A stretch of 64,000 bases of DNA from Zea mays. Its lineage: Eukaryota; Streptophyta; Magnoliopsida; Poales; Poaceae. Within the stretch, counting starts at the first letter, position 1, and every line of letters starts with the position of its first letter. The stretch lies in the NCBI RefSeq assembly GCF_902167145.1, contig NC_050097.1:231961034-232025033 (forward strand). The letters run 5' to 3'. The position numbers and the translations under genes were made by a program. The notes below the pieces were generated by a model. That model was not told where the DNA came from. It searched no databases and saw nothing but the letters and a program-made list of their open reading frames with translations. Shown here piece by piece: positions 52,990-63,617 of the stretch.

Positions 52990-54098
52990 ATGAATTAATT
53001 AGTGCTATTCATGATAAGGATGAACTCTTGGATAGCCAAGAGGACTTCCTAATTAAAGAAAACAAGAAGCATGTTAAGGTGAAAAATGCTTATGCTCTAG
53101 AAGTTGAAAAATGTGAAAAATTAACTAGTGAGCTAAGCACTTGCCATGATATTATTTCCAACCTTAGAAATGAGAATGCCAATTTAATTGCTAAGGTTGG
53201 GAAGCTTGATGATTGTGATGATTCAATTGTTAGTCTCAGAAATGATAATGCCAATTTAATTGCTAAGATTGATCAATTGAATACCTCTCTTGCTAGCCTT
53301 AGGAATGAGAATGAAAAATTGATTGCTAAGGCTAAGGAACTAGATGTTTCCAATGCTACTATTTCCAATCTTAGAGATGAGAATGATATTTTGCATGCTA
53401 AGATTATTGAATTTAATACTTGCAAACCCTCTACATCTTCCGTTGAGCATGTTACTATTTGCACTAGATGTAGAGATATTAATGTTGATGCTATTCATGA
53501 TCACCTAGCTTTAATTAAACAACAAAATGATCACATAGCTCAACTTAATGCCAAAATCAATGAGCATGACTTAGAAAATGAAAATTTTAAATTTGCTAGA
53601 AGCATGCTCTATAGTGGGAGACGCCCTATCATTAAAGATGGCATTGGCTTCCAACAGGGAGACAATGTCAAGCTTAATGCCCCACCTAAAAGATTGTCCA
53701 ATTTTGTTAAGGGCAAGGCTCCCATGGTTCAGGATAACGAGGGTTACATTTTGTACCCCGCCGGTTATCCCGAACACAAAATTAGGAGAATTCACTCTAG
53801 GAAGTCTCACTCTAGCCCTAATCATGCTTTTATGTATAAGAGTGAGGCATCTAGTTCTAGGCAATCAACCCATGCTAAATTGCCTAAGAAGAAAACTCCT
53901 AAAGCATCAAATGATCATAATGTTTCTTTTAGAACTTTTGATGCTTCTTCTGTGCTAACCAACAAATCAGGCAAGGCAGTTGCCAAGTATGTTGGGGGCA
54001 AACACAAGGGATCAAAAACTTGTGTTTGGGTACCCAAAGTTCTTATATCTAATGTCAAAGGACCCAAAACCGTTTGGGTACCTAAAATCAAGAACTAA
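52968..54098 (+). pseudogene. Copia gag-pol linker with repeated coiled coil
   Basis: A 376-residue frame between gag and protease. Residues about 60-150 repeat an LRNENANLIAK unit four to five times with spacing of about 23-30 residues, predicting a long coiled coil. The later part is basic, with two similar WVPK motifs at the end (VWVPKVLI and VWVPKIKN). The role of this insert is not established. The frame stops at 54098 immediately before the protease. Confidence 0.7.
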
Positions 54099-54102
54099 AT
54101 TT

Positions 54103-55380
54103 GTTTTGTAGGTTTATGCATCTGGGGGCTCAAGTTGGATCATTGACAGCGGGTGCACAAACCATATGGCTGGGGAGAAAAAGATGTTCTCCTCCTATGA
54201 GAAAAACCAAGATCCCCAACGAGATATCACATTCGGGGATGGAAATCAAGGTTTGGTCAAAGGATTGGGTAAAATTGCTATATCACCTGACCATTCTATT
54301 TCCAATGTCTTTCTTGTAGATTCTTTAGATTACAACTTGCTTTCTGTTTCTCAATTATGTAAAATGGGCTACAACTGTCTTTTTACGGATACAGGTGTCA
54401 CTGTCTTTAGAAGAAGTGATGATTCAGTAGCTTTTAAGGGAGTATTAGAGGGTCAGCTATACTTAGTTGATTTCAATAGAGCTGAACTCGATACTTGCTT
54501 AATCGCTAAGACTAACATGGGTTGGCTCTGGCATTGTCGACTAACCCATGTTGGGATGAAGAATCTTCACAAGCTTCTAAAGGGAGAACACATTTTGGGA
54601 CTAACAAATGTGCATTTTGAGAAAGACAGGATTTGTAGCGCATGCCAAGCAGGGAAGCAAGTTGGTGTTCATCATCCACACAAGAACATCATGACGACTG
54701 ACAGGCCACTGGAGTTACTCCACATGGATTTATTCGGCCCGATAGCTTATATAAGCATCGGCGGGAGTAAGTACTGTCTAGTTATTGTGGATGACTATTC
54801 TCGCTTCACTTGGGTATTCTTTTTATAGGAAAAATCTCAAACCCAAGAGACCTTAAAGGGATTCTTGAGACGGGCTCAAAATGAGTTCGGCTTGAGGATC
54901 AAGAAAATTAGAAGCGATAATGGGACGGAGTTCAAGAACTCTTAAATAGAAGGTTTTCTTGAGGAGGAAGGGATCAAGCATGAGTTCTCTTCTCCCTACA
55001 CGCCACAACAAAATGGTGTAGTGGAGAGGAAGAATAGAACTCTATTGGACATGGCAAGGACCATGCTTGATGACTACAAGACTTCGGATCGGTTTTGGGC
55101 CGAGGCGGTCAACACCGCTTGCTACGCCATCAACCAATTGTATCTACACTGAATCCTCAAGAAGACATTATATGAACTCCTCACCGCTAAAAAGCCAAAT
55201 GTTTCATATTTTAGAGTCTTTGGTAGCAAATGTTTTATTCTTGTTAAAAGAGGTAGAAAATCCAAATTTGCTCCTAAGGCTGTAGAAGGCTTTTTACTAG
55301 GATATGATTCAAACACAAGGGCATATAGAGTCTTTAACAAGTCCACTGGACTAGTTGAAGTTTCTTGTGACATTGTGTTT
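54103..55380 (+). pseudogene. Copia protease and integrase, with stops
   Basis: The protease active site is SWIIDSGCTNHM (54133-54170) and DGNQGLVKGLGKIAI follows. The pre-integrase domain reads LWHCRLTHVGMKNLHKLL, with cysteines ICSACQAGKQ completing the zinc finger. The integrase core has LHMDLFGPI (first Asp), RSDNGTEFKNS (second Asp) and SPYTPQQNGVVERKNRTLL (Glu). Stops lie at 54826-54828, 54943-54945 and 55150-55152, so the polyprotein is dead. Confidence 0.88.
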
Positions 55381-56493
55381 GATGAGACTAACGGCTCTCA
55401 AGTAGAGCAAGTTGATCTTGATGAATTAGATGATGAAGAGGCTCTGTGCGTCGCGCTAAGGAACATGCCCATTGGGGATGTGTGTCCTAAGGAATCCGAA
55501 GAGCCCATTCAAGCACAAGATCAACCATCTTCCTCCATGCAAGCATCTCCACCAACTCAAGATGAGGATGAGGCTCAAGATAATGAAGAAGAAGATCAAG
55601 AAGATGAGCCACCTCAAGTGGAGGGCAATGATCAAGGGGGAGATGCCCAAGATCAAGACAAGGAAGATGAGCAAGTTCCAAGGCCGCCACACCCAAGAGT
55701 CCACCAAGCAATCCAACGAGATCACCCCGTGAACACCATCCTCGGCAACATTCATAAGGGGGTAACTACTCGATCTCGTGTTGCTCATTTTTGTGAACAT
55801 TACTCTTTTGTTTCCTCTATTGAGCCACACAGGGTAGAGGAAGCACTTCAAGATTCGGATTGGGTGATGGCGATGCAAGAGGAGCTCAACAATTTCACGA
55901 GGAATGAGGTATCGCATTTAGTTCCACGTCCTAACCAAAATGTTGTAGGAACCAAGTGGGTCTTCCGCGACAAACAAGATGAGCATGGTGTGGTGACAAG
56001 GAACAAAGCCCGACTTGTGGCCAAGGGATACTCACAAGTCGAAGGTTTGGATTTTGGTGAAACCTATGCACCCGTAGAGGTCTATGTTGAGCAACCTCCC
56101 GGCTTTGAAGATAGTGAGTATCCTAACCATGTTTATAGACTCTCTAAGGCGCTTTATGGGCTCAAGCAAGCCCCAAGAGCATGGTATGAATGCCTAAGAG
56201 ACTTTCTTATCGCTAATGGCTTCAAAGTCGGAAAAGTCGATCCTACTCTCTTTACTAAAACACTTGCAAATGATTTGTTTGTATGCCAAATTTATGTTGA
56301 TGATATCATATTTGGGTCTACTAACGAATCTACATGTGAAGAGTTTAGTAGGATCATGACTCAAAAATTCGAGATGACTATGGTGGGGGAGTTGAAGTAT
56401 TTCTTAGGATTTCAAGTGAAGCAACTCCAAGAGGGCACCTTCATTAGCCAAACGAAGTACATTCAAGACATTCTAACCAAGTTTGGCATTTGA
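55375..56493 (+). pseudogene. Copia reverse transcriptase with internal and 3' deletions
   Basis: After an acidic linker the RT starts DWVMAMQEELNNFTRNEVSHL and has VGTKWVFRDKQDEHG and RLVAKGYSQVEGLDFGETYAPV. The sequence then jumps at about 56076/56077 to EVYVEQPPGFEDSEYP. The segment that normally lies between, with the first catalytic Asp (QMDVKSAFLNG in typical Copia RT), is missing in frame. ALYGLKQAPRAWYE and the catalytic YVDD (56293-56304) remain. The frame stops after QDILTKFGI at 56493. The RNase H domain that should follow is absent, and about 300 bases later the polypurine tract begins. Confidence 0.88.
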
Positions 56494-56780
56494 AACAGGG
56501 GGAGAAAATTTCAAATCTTGAAAATGTTTCTCAAAATCTTATTCATTTACCTTTGACTATTTGCAAAAGGACTTTGAAAAGAATTTACAAAAGAGTTTGC
56601 AAAAACAAAACAAATGGTGCAAGCGTGGTCCAAAATTTTAAATTAGAAGAAAGCCATCCATGCATATCTAGTAGAAATAATTATTGGTTTCATTCCAAGC
56701 AACCTTTGCACTTACATTATGCAAACTAGTTCAATTCTGCACTTCTATATTTGCTTCGGTTTGTGTTGGCATCAATCACC

Positions 56781-56794
56781 AAAAAGGGGGAGAT
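56781..56794 (+). other. Polypurine tract of the Copia
   Basis: AAAAAGGGGGAGAT directly precedes the 3' LTR at 56795. Confidence 0.88.
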
Positions 56795-57794
56795 TGAAAG
56801 GGAAATAGGCTTACACCTTTTCCTTATTGATTTTGGTGGTTGAATTGCTCAACACAAATAATTGGACTAACTAGTTTGCTCTAGATTATAAGTTTTACAG
56901 GTGCCAAAGGTTCACAATAGACCAATAAAAAGACCGAGAAAGGGTTCAAACAAAAAGAGCGAAAGACAACCGAAGTGTGCCCTGGTCTGGCGCACCGGAC
57001 TGTCTGGTGTGCCATCGGACAGTGTCCGGTGCACCACCAGACAGTGTCCAGTGCACCAGGGGATTCCAGTCTGAACTCGCCACCTTCAGGAATTCTGGGA
57101 GCCGCTCCGCTATAATTCACCGGACTGTCCGGTGCACCACTGGACTGTCCGGTGTGCCAGCGGAGCAACAGCTACTTCGTGCCAACGGTCGTCTGCAAAA
57201 CGCATTCAATGTGCTACAGTACGTGCCAGAGTCAGAGCAGCACCAGAAGACGCACCAGACAGTGTACAGTGACTGTCTGGTGCTCCACCGGACTGTCCGG
57301 TGACCTAGAAGACAGAAGCTCCAACGGTTGAACCCTAACGGTCGGGTGACGTGGCTGGCGCACCAGACAGTGTCCGGTGGCGCATCGGACTGTCATTTGA
57401 GCTCTTGCGCTTGGATTGCTTTTTCTTTCTCATTCTTTCTTGTGATCAACTCAATTGTAACTGAGGTAAGAGACACCAATTGTGTGGTGGTCCTTGCGGG
57501 GACTTAGTGTCCCGTTTGATTGAGAAGAGAAGCTCACTCAGTCTAAGTGACCGTTTGAGAGAGGGAAAGGGTTGAAAGAGACCCGGTCTTTGTGACCACC
57601 TCAACCGGGAGTAGGTTTGCAAGAACCGATACTCGGTAAAACAAATCACCGTGTCACACTCTTTATCTGCTTGTGATTTGTTTTTGCCCTCTCTCTCGGA
57701 CTCGATTTTAATTCTAACGCTAATCCTGGCTTGTAGTTGTGCTTAAACTTTGTAATTCAGATTCGCCCTATTCACCCCCCCTAGGCGACTTTCA
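56795..57794 (+). repeat. 3' LTR of the Copia, with deletion
   Basis: 1000 bp against 1164 bp for the 5' LTR. It lacks the stretch that contains the TATA box, joining GGACTGTC directly to CATTTGAGCTC (about 57393), and it has an extra palindrome segment near 57010-57055. It shows the uninterrupted CACTA target site. Confidence 0.93.
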
Positions 57795-57799
57795 GGTTG

Positions 57800-58173
57800 G
57801 CACCTTGCTGGGAAGCGACACCCGTCGTTGTCCCAGGTGCGAGGATAACACCCGACATGTCCCCCGCAGGGGTGTCGGCGTCGACGACTCGCTCTGGTCC
57901 GACAGCCGACGAGGTGCTGCCTCCTGCCTGGCCATGGTCGCTCCGTCTCCTCCTCCTCCGGCGAGCAGGGTGGCGGGGTTGACCCGAGTGTTCTTCCGCC
58001 ACGGGGAGATGTCGTCGCCGATTTTGCCTCCGTCGGGCGAGCCAACGACCGTCGTTGTTGTCGTGCTGCAGAGGGAGGAGTACCATGTCGTAGCTGCCAT
58101 CGAGGGACATGAACTCGAGGCTCCCAAAGCAGAGCACCGTCCCGAGCTGAAGAGGCTGCTGGAGATTGTCCAT
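57800..58173 (-). pseudogene. Gypsy A gag, N-terminal portion
   Basis: Starts MDNLQQPLQLGTVLCFGSLE at 58173, matching the start of gag in Gypsy B (MGSLQQPLQPGTVLRFGSLE). It is cut by the Copia insertion at 57799; gag resumes at 29107. Confidence 0.85.
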
Positions 58174-58211
58174 CTGGAACTCAACGGGAAAGTATCGTCA
58201 ACATGTAGCGA

Positions 58212-58229
58212 CCCCTACCTGGCGCGCCA
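58212..58229 (-). other. Primer binding site of Gypsy A
   Basis: On the minus strand TGGCGCGCCAGGTAGGGG lies two bases inside the 5' LTR, identical to Gypsy B. Confidence 0.85.
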
Positions 58230-58231
58230 AC

Positions 58232-59678
58232 TGTCGGTGTTTCGGACCCGGGGGGCCCTCAACCGAACCGACTAGTGAATTTTGTGCCGCATGCCCCTGT
58301 CCAGATGGGTTGATGCAAGATAAAACACAAGAGGAGGGATGAGGCTTATATTATCTTTCACCGGGGTGCTTGCGGTAGGGGTTACAAGCTTCGCGAGAGA
58401 GGGAACGGGTCCTAGGTCTCCTGAGAAGTCTAGTGTTGCGGAGTGGAGTTCGACGTTTGAGTGAGTCTGTCTCCGTCGTCCTTATCGCCTGTGTCCCCCT
58501 CCCTCTCCCTTGAGAAGGTCCTGGGCATCCCCTTTTATAGATACAAGGGGAAGGTCCAGTTGTACTTATAGGGGGTGTTGCTATGTGCTAACGTGGCCGA
58601 CGGAGAAGTGTTTGAGCCCTGTAGAAGCGTAGCTAGCGGTGTGGCCCTGGGTCCTGCTGACGTTTCTTTGCCTTCGTAGAGAGCTTGAGGACTATCGACG
58701 TCATGGACGCATGCGGGGAACCATCATTACCTGTGGTCGGAGTAATCTAGATGTGACACTGGTCTTGTTCCTTCGTAGCCTGAGGCGGCTAGCTAGAGGT
58801 AGGGTAATGATGCATCCCCTGTAGCGTAGTCGGTCCGAGGCCGAGGTCGGGCGAGGCGGTGACTTCTCCTGAGGCCGAGGCCGAGGTCGGGCGAGGTTGT
58901 GACTCCTCCCGAGGTCGAGGCTGAGGTCGGGCGAGGCGGAGACCTCCTCCCGAGGCTGAGGCTGAGGCCAAGGCCTGGGGTCGGGCGAGGCGGAGACCTC
59001 CTCCTGAGGCCGAGGCTGAGGCCGAGGCCTGCGGTCGGGTAAGGCGGAGACCTTCTCCCAAGGCCGAGGCTGAGGCCGAGGCCTGGGGTCAGGCGAGGCG
59101 GAGACCTTCTCCCGAGGCCGAGGCTGAGACCGAGGCCTGAGGTCGGGCGAGGCGGAGCTCCCTGTTGATCCCGAGGTTGAACTCGGGAGAGGTCGTGACT
59201 CACTGTTGGTAGTCTTACCCTGGTGGTTGGCACAGTAGTCGGAACGAGGTAAATAGTGTTGTTTTCCTGTCAGAACGATCAGTAAAGGGGTGAAGTGACT
59301 GCGGTCACTTCGACCTTGCCAACTGAGACGCGCGTGTCAGGATAAGGTGTCAGGTGATCCATGCATTAAATGCGCATGCGATACGGTTGTCGGTAAGGCG
59401 ATTTGGCCGAGGTTGCTATACGACAAAGTTTGCCAGAGCTTAGCCTCGGACGAGCCGGAGGTGCGCCCGCTGCCTGAGGGGGCCCTCGGGCGAGGCGTGA
59501 ATCCGTCTGGGACCACTGTTCCTGCTCGAGGTCGGGCTCGGGTGAGACGAGATCATGTCCCTTGGTAGATGATGCATTAACTTTGCGATGTGCTTACCAG
59601 CCTTTACGGTCTGTTTTGAAGATGTTTTTCAGTCATGCTTAGGAGTATTGGGGGTACTCCTAATTACGGTACCCGACA
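58232..59678 (-). repeat. 5' LTR of Gypsy A
   Basis: 1447 bp, opening TGTCGGTGTTTCGG and ending CCCGACA. It contains an imperfect tandem array of GAGGCCGAGGCTGAGG-type units (58840-59150), part of which received the hAT insertion in the partner LTR. Confidence 0.93.
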
Positions 59679-60253
59679 ACATTTAATCCGACCGTTTCCG
59701 TATTTATGGGAAAATATAGAAACAAGACGGAAACGGGAGAAAGTATTCCGTCCGTTTTTGCGGCATCTCGTTTTTATCTGAATTGAACTCATATTTATTC
59801 CGTATTTGATAAATATGGGACAGTCCCTATATACATTAGTAATTAAACTAAAGCCTCGTGTCTTTAGAGGATAAATTATAGCATAAATGACCGTTGTAAC
59901 CATCAACTCTTTTCAATGAAGTGGTCTAAAGTCTTAAACAATATCTGATGTAGCCAAATGTACACTATTAGCAACCAAACAACAATATAATGTTGCCTCT
60001 CTATAATTATTTGTTTTATGTTATTATCCTGTAAATCAATCACTAGTCAAATATCAATATCATTCCTATTTGTATTAAATTATGAGTTTTCGTTAGTATT
60101 CTGTTTCCGTTCGTTTTCGCAATTCTATTTATCCCGCTCCTGTTTCCGTTCCCGACTATTTCGGACCGATCCCGTTTCCAATAATAAAATACGGATACGG
60201 AACATGAGTGGTTTTTCCGTCCTTTTCCGTTGGTTTTCATCCCTGCTCACATC

Positions 60254-62254
60254 GTTGTGGTCGCCCGCACAATTAGCCCACCGCCTCCACCTCACCCGTG
60301 GCCCCTAGCGGCGCCCGTGGCTGCATCGCCGCCGCGCCGCCCATGACCAGCCGCGCCCGTCCACACCCTCGCCGTCGTCGTCCGCCCCGTCTCCGCGCAC
60401 CCACCGATCGCAGCACCTGTGCCATCTCCGCGCGCTCATGCGTCCACGACCACGCACCCTGTCGCCCGCCACCCCGCTCGTCACCGCCACCTGATGCGCA
60501 CAGTCCAACGCACGGTTCTGCTAAACAAGTGCATTATTTTTTTGAATTGTTTGCATGCGTTGATTAATTGCAGTTATTTTACATACATATAAATTTTTTT
60601 TGTATGATCAAAATTGTGTACTGTGCTATTTTCAATAACCAGAAAGTGATTATTCAATTTATTTATAATGTTTTAGTTCATTTAGAGGTGCTTAAGCTAA
60701 ATTTGTAATTTCTGAGTGTATTTATTAAACCCTCGAAAAATGTTGTTTGATATTTTTTCATATGAAATAATATTATTTAATTTAAAATATTATATTAGGA
60801 GTGTATTTAACATCGGAGAGTAATTTTTATTATGTAATACACATCGATGATTGTAACAAACAAAACCTCATAAATGCATGTATTGTAGTGTTAACAAACG
60901 GAATGGAACCGATGCGTCACCTGTTTGCATACCTCTCATGCGACATATGTGAGGTCCTGTTTATTGGACAGCCTTAGACAGAGTCCGTATTTATGACAAG
61001 GCATGTGCTCATGCAAAATTTTGGTAGCATAACACTTCTGTTCTCCATTGCATCTCCAAATATGTGCTTTGTCGGTCACTCTGGTCATAAATTTGGTACT
61101 TTATTGACATCATTTTTTATTTCTTTCATTATTATGTATTTCATTCTATATTTGTATTTGGGTAGATGTTGAAACAAAATGTCAAAAAATCAAGTCTCTA
61201 ACTTGGAGTTTGCTTGGGACAAGGAGTAGCTCGAGAAGTGAGGACTCAGTGTTTCAAGGCTTTGGTTCTTCCATGCGTAGACGTAGAGCACTGACACAAC
61301 ATTTGCCTACAGACGATCAACACGATATAAGTTACTTGTTAAATTAATTCTTTTTGTACATGATGACTCGATCGTTTAATCACATTCTTATTTTTAATAG
61401 GATAATGAAACCGAGCGACCGTCAATACAAGACCCATCGAGAGGAAAGGTAGCTGTGGGTGTGGACGTGCAGGACCCACGAGACGGTGGGGACGGTAGGG
61501 GAGACGATGGTGGCGATAGCGGGGTTGGTGCAAATTCGGTAGGTGGGGATTCTGGGGCTGGTAGAGATTCAACAGGTTGGTCTAGATCATCTCGAGTAAG
61601 GAGGAAAGTACATTTTATTAGCCCACCTCTGGAGCGCTAACTACGCGAAAAAGCGTGAAACACGAGCGAGCGTGTGATATTTCCATAGTTGCATCGATCA
61701 CTCTTTGTTTTTCTCATATAAAGGGTCATGCATGCCTTCACTCATATATTGGTTGACATCTACTTAAATGGACAATGCGGGACTATCGTCTATCTCTATA
61801 CACCACCTTGGTTTCCTAAAATAAATTAGGCCAGTCATAAATGGGCTAAAATAGGATAAGTTCCAATAGATAATACGCACACTTTTGGAACATTGTGTAT
61901 GCATGCTCTCTTAGAGCAACTCCAATGGGAGCCTTAAACATAGAAACATATTGAAATATAGGGTCTAAACAAGAAAGGATAGCCCCAATAGAAGCCCCAT
62001 TTCAATGAAATTCAGAGTAGCATATTTGGGACTCAAGAAATCATGGCCCTATACAGTTTGCGCCCCTCCCAACCTCTAGGGGAAAGTTCACGGAGCCTTC
62101 TTCTTCGTAGTCTCCAGCCAAATCTTCTCTCGAACTCGCTCCAAGCGCCCGTTTCATTCGCATCTCATGCCTGCCCAACATTGTGGATGCCCCCTCTCCA
62201 TCCTGCCGCCTCCCCTGGTTTGTCTCCTTGCTCCCCTCCTCCCTGCCCCCTCTC
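60254..62254. other. Spacer right of the nested stack
   Basis: 60254-60520 is GC-rich with chance frames. 60520-61200 is AT-rich. 61380-61640 contains a Gly/Asp-rich frame ending SRVRRKVHFISPP that I cannot assign. 61915-62000 has AGAGCAACTCCAATGGG, resembling a MITE terminus. No supported gene. Confidence 0.45.
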
Positions 62255-62720
62255 CACTACAACACATATGGCCTTCTATAACGAATATTCAACGACAATA
62301 TAACAATTCGTCACTAGATCACCTTGTTTATGACGATTTCTAGAAGATGGCTCAGTATAGTGGTGAAAATTTAACCTTCGTCATAAAATCGTCAAAACAT
62401 ATTCTAGCATCATATTTGTAATATTTTTTTGACAATATAGAAATTGTCATAAGAATAAATTGTCAGAACCTTCTCAATATAATAATTATGACGATATTGC
62501 ATGCCATGACTCATATGTCATAGACATGATGTATTTTTTTTAAAATCTATTATCCATATTAACACGCATGACCCACTATTAAAGGTAGGTTCCATTGCCA
62601 CATAGGTTTTCATATTTGACATATTGTCACATATGGCAATGTGGTTACTACGATATAATTTTTTATAATAAATAAATAAAATTTTAGATAAAATTATAAC
62701 TACAGTACAATTTTTATGAT
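62255..62720. mobile_element. Possible CACTA-like terminus
   Basis: CACTACAACACATATGGCC begins at 62255 and is followed by repeated CGTCA/GACGA motifs (62310-62470), as in CACTA subterminal regions. No opposite TGTAGTG end was found, so it may be a truncated or solo end. The right boundary is arbitrary. Confidence 0.4.
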
Positions 62721-62948
62721 AATAATAATAAATATAATCTCATGATATCCTTGTTTGACGACCGAGCGCGAGCGGTCGAGGTGTGGAGCAAGCGAGGGCA
62801 AGGTTGCGCCTTTGCGCGAGCAACCGGTGCTAGAGATCCTGGCTCTACGACTAGGCGCAGGTGCTCGACATCTCGACGCTCGACGGTGTTGCCATGCTGC
62901 TGGTAGCCATTGCTAGGGGCACGGACGCGTGGGCGGCTGGGGCGTGGC

Positions 62949-63590
62949 TGGAGATGGCAATGAGTACCCAAAACCCGTATTTCCGACAGATTTTACCCGA
63001 TATATATAAGGGCAAAAATGGGATGACTTCCTTACCCGCGGGTACGATAATGGACACAATTGTGTACCCATCCGGTAGATGGGTATGAGTATGAGTATGT
63101 ACTAACCATACCCACGTACCCATGGGTAATTTATACACACCTCAGTCATACACACACCCTACTTAAATAAGCACATATAAATATATATTAGCTAAAAATA
63201 AAATCAACCTACATATTTCTACATTATTCATTATTTTTTATTCTTTTATTTACTCACATTTGATGTTTTTAAATATGCCATATATTTATTAGATTTATGT
63301 TATTTAATATACGTTTAGCATGTATCTAATCAGGTGTGGGTTACCCGACAGGTTTTTTACCCATGCGGGTACGAATATGAGTACAGTTTTTATGGTGTCA
63401 CGTGACACCATTAAATTTTAGTAATCTCTATTAGAATGCATACTTGTTAGTGTTTAAATGAGTTGATGATACTATAACTTAATAAATATGACATCAATAA
63501 TTGTTTTGTTTAGATCCGTTTCTGCGAGCGGGTACACGGGTATGGTTTTATCTCCCGGATACGGCCATACGGGTATGAGTATGTACCCTC
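62949..63590. mobile_element. hAT-like element related to 8089-8720
   Basis: The left end TGGAGATGGCAATGAGTACCC matches the terminus of the element at 8089. ACCCG/CGGGTA motifs crowd both sides (62970-63130 and 63340-63580). The right terminus is not recognisable, so the end is approximate and no TSD could be found. Confidence 0.6.
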
Positions 63591-63617
63591 TATGCGTGAT
63601 TATGTGGAGACTGGGAG

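Larger units (their letters stand above)
29113..57794 (+). mobile_element. Ji/Opie-type Copia retrotransposon inserted in Gypsy A gag
   Basis: LTRs start TGAAAAGGAAATAGG (29113) and TGAAAGGGAAATAGG (56795) and end ACTTTCA (51411 and 57794). A perfect GGTTG duplication flanks the element (29108-29112 and 57795-57799). The interior has a TGGTATCAGAG primer site, gag with a zinc knuckle, protease, integrase and RT in Copia order. Without the nested CACTA it is about 7.5 kb, shorter than the roughly 9 kb usual for Ji and Opie because pol carries deletions. LTR sequence and palindromes suggest the maize Ji/Opie group; this was not checked by search. Confidence 0.95.
14264..59678 (-). mobile_element. 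Gypsy A, Tat-lineage LTR retrotransposon
   Basis: LTRs at 14264-17377 and 58232-59678 open TGTCGGTGTTTCGG and close CCGATA or CCGACA. The 5-bp duplication ACATT flanks the element exactly (14259-14263 and 59679-59683). Coding order on the minus strand is gag, protease, RT, RNase H, second RNase H, integrase. The two RNase H domains place it in the Tat lineage, which includes maize Huck, Cinful and Grande. With the nested Copia and hAT removed it is about 15.0 kb. Stops and frameshifts occur in gag, protease-RT and integrase, so it cannot move by itself. Confidence 0.95.
14208..60245. mobile_element. Ac/Ds-like hAT element, split by nested insertions
   Basis: The right end read inward is CAGGGATGAAAACC, which contains the canonical Ac/Ds terminal sequence CAGGGATGAAA. 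The left end is TAGAGTTGAAAACGGACGGG, a diverged partner. A perfect 8-bp duplication CTCACATC flanks it (14200-14207 and 60246-60253). Its own sequence is only 14208-14263 plus 59684-60245, about 618 bp, with subterminal CCGTTTCCGT/ACGGAAACGG motifs and no transposase. The remainder is Gypsy A and all elements nested inside it. Confidence 0.92.

Noticed and set aside
61455..61640. Short Gly/Asp-rich frame ending HFISPPLER
   Set aside because: 61 codons, low complexity and no homology that I recognise; noted only in the spacer description.
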